Part shown: piece after piece, positions 60,255 through 64,000 of the stretch
Layout: each line of letters starts with the position of its first letter
How positions within the stretch are numbered: position 1 is the first letter of the stretch
Assembly: GCA_023313575.1 (NCBI GenBank)
Contig: JAJTTP010000001.1
Span: forward strand, 5,704,001-5,768,000
Origin: Eutypella sp. D-1
Taxonomy: Eukaryota > Ascomycota > Sordariomycetes > Xylariales > Diatrypaceae
Reading direction: 5' to 3'
Length of the DNA stretch: 64,000 bases
Program-made: the position numbers and the translations under genes
Notes under the pieces: generated by a model
What the model saw: only the letters and a program-made list of their open reading frames with translations
Databases searched by the model: none
Told to the model about the DNA's origin: nothing

Positions 60255-62037
60255 CTCGCGCGATAGGGAAGGAAGGCCTGTTTTTATTACCCCCGATGAA
60301 GAGCTTTGAAACTAACTTGATTTTCTGTATTCACACTGGCCATGGAAAACCTACCTTCAGAAAAGTGATTATGATATGACGGAGACGCCCCTTGACACAG
60401 GCTTGTTGTACTACAATTGCTAACTACACGTCGAGGAACACCAGAACTGTTTTTACCTACCTGGCACTCTATGAAACACGCATAACTACAACTCTCAAGA
60501 AGGAGGGCACACAACTTTGTTCGCTTTAAAGGCCTTTTTTGGAGGTGATCTCGACCCTCAAAATACGTGCGTCCTGATCTACATAGCCGAGAATGGGACA
60601 CTCGAAAGTGGGTCACTCGTCCGAATGAGGAACCACCCGTGGGACTTCATTCGGGCGCCCGAATCGAGGAATACCCGGATCCCGGACCGAGCGATGGCTT
60701 GATGGCGGGGCAAGTTTAGTTGAGATATAGTAGTAGCCGAATATAAACACGATAGATGGTGAGTAAACCAACCACCGCGTACTATTGCTGCCCCTTAAAC
60801 TAGCATGCTTTACATTGGCTGACATGCATATAAAAGCAAATTCCAGGTAAGCCATTGCAAACAAATCTCGAACTTCATCGTGAACCACATAATAAATAAC
60901 CTTGGAAGAGGATGAAGCAAATACCCAGAGTAGCACCTGTAACACATGGAATATTCAAATGACCATTTTAGCCAGCCCGTGATACCTAGGTAGACTCCAG
61001 ATTATAGACTTCTTTCTACGGCCAGGTAAAAGCAAGTGCCACAGAAACCTTACAGCTGGCAGGGCAGACAGGCTTAACATAGGTAGTTAGACCGCCTTTG
61101 GGCCGACATCGCAGGAGGCACAATCCGGAATTGCTCATTGGACCCAGGCAACATCGAGACCCTTTAGGTGCCGGTATACAGGGTGTGATAGGCCCGTGCA
61201 CACCCGGCCGGGCACATGTAGATTATGTATTTTTCCCCTCGGCGGCTCCCAAGGTTCAACCCCACATTCCCTAGAAGAGAAGTGGGGTTGGATTGAATCT
61301 GGTCCCGCCACTGGGTTGCACTTAGGCTTTTAGATGCAGGTGAACTTACCTCACATGGATGGATGGATACCCTAGGTAGGTACCTGGGTATGGTAGTATG
61401 AATGTACACAGGTACCTGAATAGCCATGACTTTCCAACCAAAATTTGCTCGGCCCTTTGCCCCCGGAGTCGGTCACTAGTACTTACGTGCATGGAATAAA
61501 GTACATTAGTGAAAAGTGAAGGAAAAGAAAAGAAAAGGAAAAAGAAGAAAAAAAAAGTTGATTCACACATCCATCCATCCACACATTTACAGGACCCCGG
61601 ACAAAAAAGTTCAAGTTTCCATATGATGATGACTTTGCCGCTTTACTTTTCCTAGCCCTTGAATGGTTCCGATTTAGGGAAAGAAAATAGACAAGACATA
61701 CAAAACACACACACACATTCTCTCTACTCTCCCTCTCTCAAAGCCAATTCAATTCAGCCCCCCTTCCCCCCCTCCCCCCAATTCCAACCAAGTGTTGAGT
61801 CACCAATTGTCAAACTTGACTGGAAAGGGCGTTCGAGGCAGGCTTAGCTTGACTGACACTGTCCTGTCCTGTTATTGAGGCTATCCCCGGATTATCCTTC
61901 CTTCTTCTCCCTTCGTTTCTAGGTTGGCATCGTTGACATCTTCTTATCTTATCCTTCGATCCTTGAATCTTTCGCGTCCTCTCCCTCGCTCACTCCCTTA
62001 TCCTACCAGCTACCCCCCCTAGCCCAGCCAGTCAACC
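60255..62037. other. Intergenic region, ilv2 promoter at the right
   Basis: About 1.8 kb. It contains TACCTAGGTA at 60983-60992, an ACCCTAGGTAGGTACCTGGGT near-palindrome (about 61369-61389), GGAT repeats, and a CA/CT-rich tract (about 61700-61790) typical of a fungal promoter or leader. A Gcn4-type site lies at 61796. No protein gene seen. Confidence 0.5.
61796..61802. promoter_or_regulatory. Candidate Gcn4/Cpc1 binding site upstream of ilv2
   Basis: TGAGTCA matches the TGASTCA consensus of the cross-pathway control activator and lies 236 bp before the ilv2 start codon. Branched-chain amino acid genes are known targets of this activator. About eight such 7-mers are expected by chance in 64 kb, so position and gene identity are the main support. 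Confidence 0.4.
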
Positions 62038-64000
62038 ATGCTTCGTACAAGACAAGCCAGCAAGGCCGTCAGGGCTCTTGCCCAGACATCGCGACAACAG
62101 TACCGGTCCTTCACTACTTCTCCCGTCTCTAGCTCCGTTGTGGCGACGACGAAAAAAGTCCCCAGCGGCATAAGAAATCAGACTACGGCGGCTCAATCTT
62201 CGGCGTATGTCCCTGCCTCCCACTTACCACGAGCCCTGGCCGACTCTTCTTGTCTTCTTGTATTCTTGTCTTCTTATCTTTCTGATACTGACACCCCAGA
62301 CAATAATAGTGAAACTAGAGCTGTCCCTGCTCCCGCCTTCAACACCAATAGCACGAAGGATAGTAATCATGTGCAACCTCTCGTTAACCCGCGAGCTGTG
62401 GAGATGGATGAGTCGTATGTGATTATTGCCGTCTTATATCTTTTTCGGTGCCTATGGGACCAAAGGATCATTGTGCGAAACTGACTGGTACCAGCTTCAT
62501 TGGAAAGACGGGAGGAGAAATATTCCATGAGATGATGCTAAGGAAAGGCGTCAAGCATATCTGTTGGTTACCTTCTGTTCCCCCTCAAAAAAGAGTTGCC
62601 TTCTAATATGAGTCACCCCCCTTATCATAGTCGGTTATCCCGGCGGCGCTATTCTACCCGTATTCGACGCTATCTATAACTCAAAACACTTCGATTTCAT
62701 CCTCCCGAAACACGAGCAGGGCGCTGGGCATATGGCCGAGGGTTATGCTCGCGCTTCGGGCAAGCCCGGCGTCGTCCTCGTCACCTCAGGTCCCGGCGCC
62801 ACCAACGTCATTACTCCCATGCAAGATGCTCTCTTGGACGGAACCCCTATGGTCGTCTTCACCGGTCAGGTTGTGACCAGTGCCATTGGTAGCGACGCCT
62901 TCCAAGAAGCCGATGTCATTGGCATTTCTCGCGCCTGCACCAAGTGGAACGTCATGGTTAAGAACGTGGCTGAGCTACCCCGGAGAATAAATGAAGCTTT
63001 CGAAATCGCCACGAGTGGTCGCCCAGGTCCTGTCCTCGTCGACCTCCCCAAGGACGTTACCGCTAGTGTTTTGAGAAAGGCTATCCCAACCGAATCTGCT
63101 CTCCCTGGCTTACCCAGCGCTGCGTCGCGCGCTATCATGCAGGCCACCCAGAAGCAGCTGCAAGCCTCCATCCGTCGAGTCGCAGATCTAATCAACATTG
63201 CCAAGAAGCCCGTAATATATGCCGGACACGGTGTTATTTCCTCCGAGGGCGGCCCCGAGCTGCTCAAGGAGCTCGCTGACAAGGCCTCGATCCCCGTCAC
63301 AACGACTCTCCATGGCCTTGGCGCCTTCGACGAACTGGACGAGAAATCTCTGTACATGCTGGGCATGCATGGATCGGCGTTCGCTAACATGGCGATTCAG
63401 GAGGCTGATCTTATCATTGCCCTCGGCAGCAGATTCGATGATCGCGTGACTGGTAGTGTTGCCAAGTTTGCGCCGGCAGCGAAGGCCGCGGCCGCAGAGG
63501 GCAGGGGTGGTATTGTACACTTTGAGATCATGCCCAAGAACATCAACAAGGTTGTGCAAGCGACACAGGCGCTCGAGGGTGACGTTAGCAAGAACTTAAG
63601 ACAGCTTCTTCCGCATGTCAACAAGACCAGCATGGCGGACCGGAAGGACTGGTTCGGCAAGATCAACGAGTGGAAGAAGAAGTGGCCGATGAACGAGTAC
63701 GAGCGTGCCGAGAGAGCCGGGCTCATCAAGCCGCAAACCCTCATCGAGGAGCTCAGCGAATTAACGAGCAACCGGAAACAGGAGACGGTCATCTCGACCG
63801 GCGTGGGCCAGCACCAAATGTGGACAGCACAGCATTTCCGATGGCGTCACCCCCGGACCATGGTCACCTCCGGAGGCCTCGGCACGATGGGCTTCGGTCT
63901 CCCGGCCGCCATTGGCGCCAAGGTTGCCCGGCCTGACGCCCTCGTCATTGACATCGACGGAGATGCCTCCTTCAACATGACCCTGACGGAGCTCTCGACG
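62038..64000 (+). CDS. ilv2: Acetolactate synthase catalytic subunit (partial, cut by window edge)
   Basis: Exons 62038-62204, 62310-62414, 62495-62562 and 62631 to the edge give 570 residues so far; full-length fungal enzymes are about 680. The introns (105, 80 and 68 nt) all join in phase, and the last uses a weak GTTGGT donor that restores KHI-FGYPGGAILP. Residues 1-30 are an Arg/Ser/Gln-rich mitochondrial presequence. FIGKTGGEIFHEMM starts the catalytic domain. Glu142 in KHEQGAGHMAEGYA is the conserved ThDP-activating residue. TSGPGATNVITPMQDA, GSRFDDRVTG and GDASFNMTLTEL (the ThDP/Mg-binding motif, at the edge) follow. The enzyme condenses two pyruvates, or pyruvate and 2-oxobutyrate, in the first common step of valine/isoleucine synthesis in mitochondria, and is normally held by a separate regulatory subunit. 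Cross-pathway control is suggested by the site at 61796. Confidence 0.95.

Noticed and set aside
62298..62299. Acceptor CCCCAG for ilv2 intron 1
   Set aside because: Its use puts a TAA right after the junction; the acceptor ending at 62309 keeps frame.
1..64000. CRISPR arrays, rRNA operons, phage or IS elements
   Set aside because: None seen; the repeats present are microsatellites and short palindromes typical of a fungal nuclear genome.

Overview
The window is nuclear DNA of a filamentous ascomycete (Pezizomycotina). Sordariomycetes is the likeliest class, but that is inferred from overall style and not proven. The support is short spliceosomal introns (mostly 48-105 nt, GTRNGT donors, CTAAY-type branch sites), fungal-type housekeeping proteins, and long intergenic stretches rich in microsatellites and TACCTAGGTA palindromes. 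I see no prokaryotic, viral or plasmid features.

Layout. 1-387 (-): N-terminus of a Prp16-type splicing helicase, cut by the window edge and divergent from 972-2738 (+), the WD40 ribosome-biogenesis protein Pwp1. 2739-9097: gene-free, ending in what looks like a long leader for 9098-10024 (+), a conserved-looking protein of unknown function. 14269-14781 (+): small CX5R phosphatase-like protein. 17884-20610 (+): large disordered protein assembled here from three exons. 20756-21857 (-): two-exon citramalyl-CoA lyase-like enzyme (CLYBL family). 23895-24323 (+): secreted precursor with two 33-residue repeats bracketed by Lys-Arg sites, the most unusual gene here. 25267-26790 (+): possible decayed gene. 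26791-33733: gene desert. 33734-35320 (-): Ran1/Ksp1-type protein kinase. 35321-50096: about 14.8 kb without a convincing gene. 50097-53235 (-): Prp4 splicing kinase with an unusually long second intron. 54267-54672 (+): three-exon TMA7. 55618-56759 (+): three-exon PAQR/haemolysin-III membrane protein. 57556-60254 (+): WD40-type TFIIIC subunit. 62038 to the right edge (+): acetolactate synthase catalytic subunit, cut inside its thiamine-diphosphate motif.

Functionally most genes are housekeeping and cluster at the two ends: splicing (Prp16, Prp4), ribosome production and translation (Pwp1, TMA7), Pol III transcription (TFIIIC subunit) and branched-chain amino acid synthesis (Ilv2). The middle (about 10-50 kb) is sparse and holds the lineage-specific material: the phosphatase-like protein, the disordered protein, the Kex2-repeat precursor and the possible relic.

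Exon joins were worked out by hand from splice sites, reading phase and family conservation; no alignment or transcript data were available. Most multi-exon joins are strongly constrained. The 5' ends of the genes at 9098, 17884 and 35320 are the least certain.
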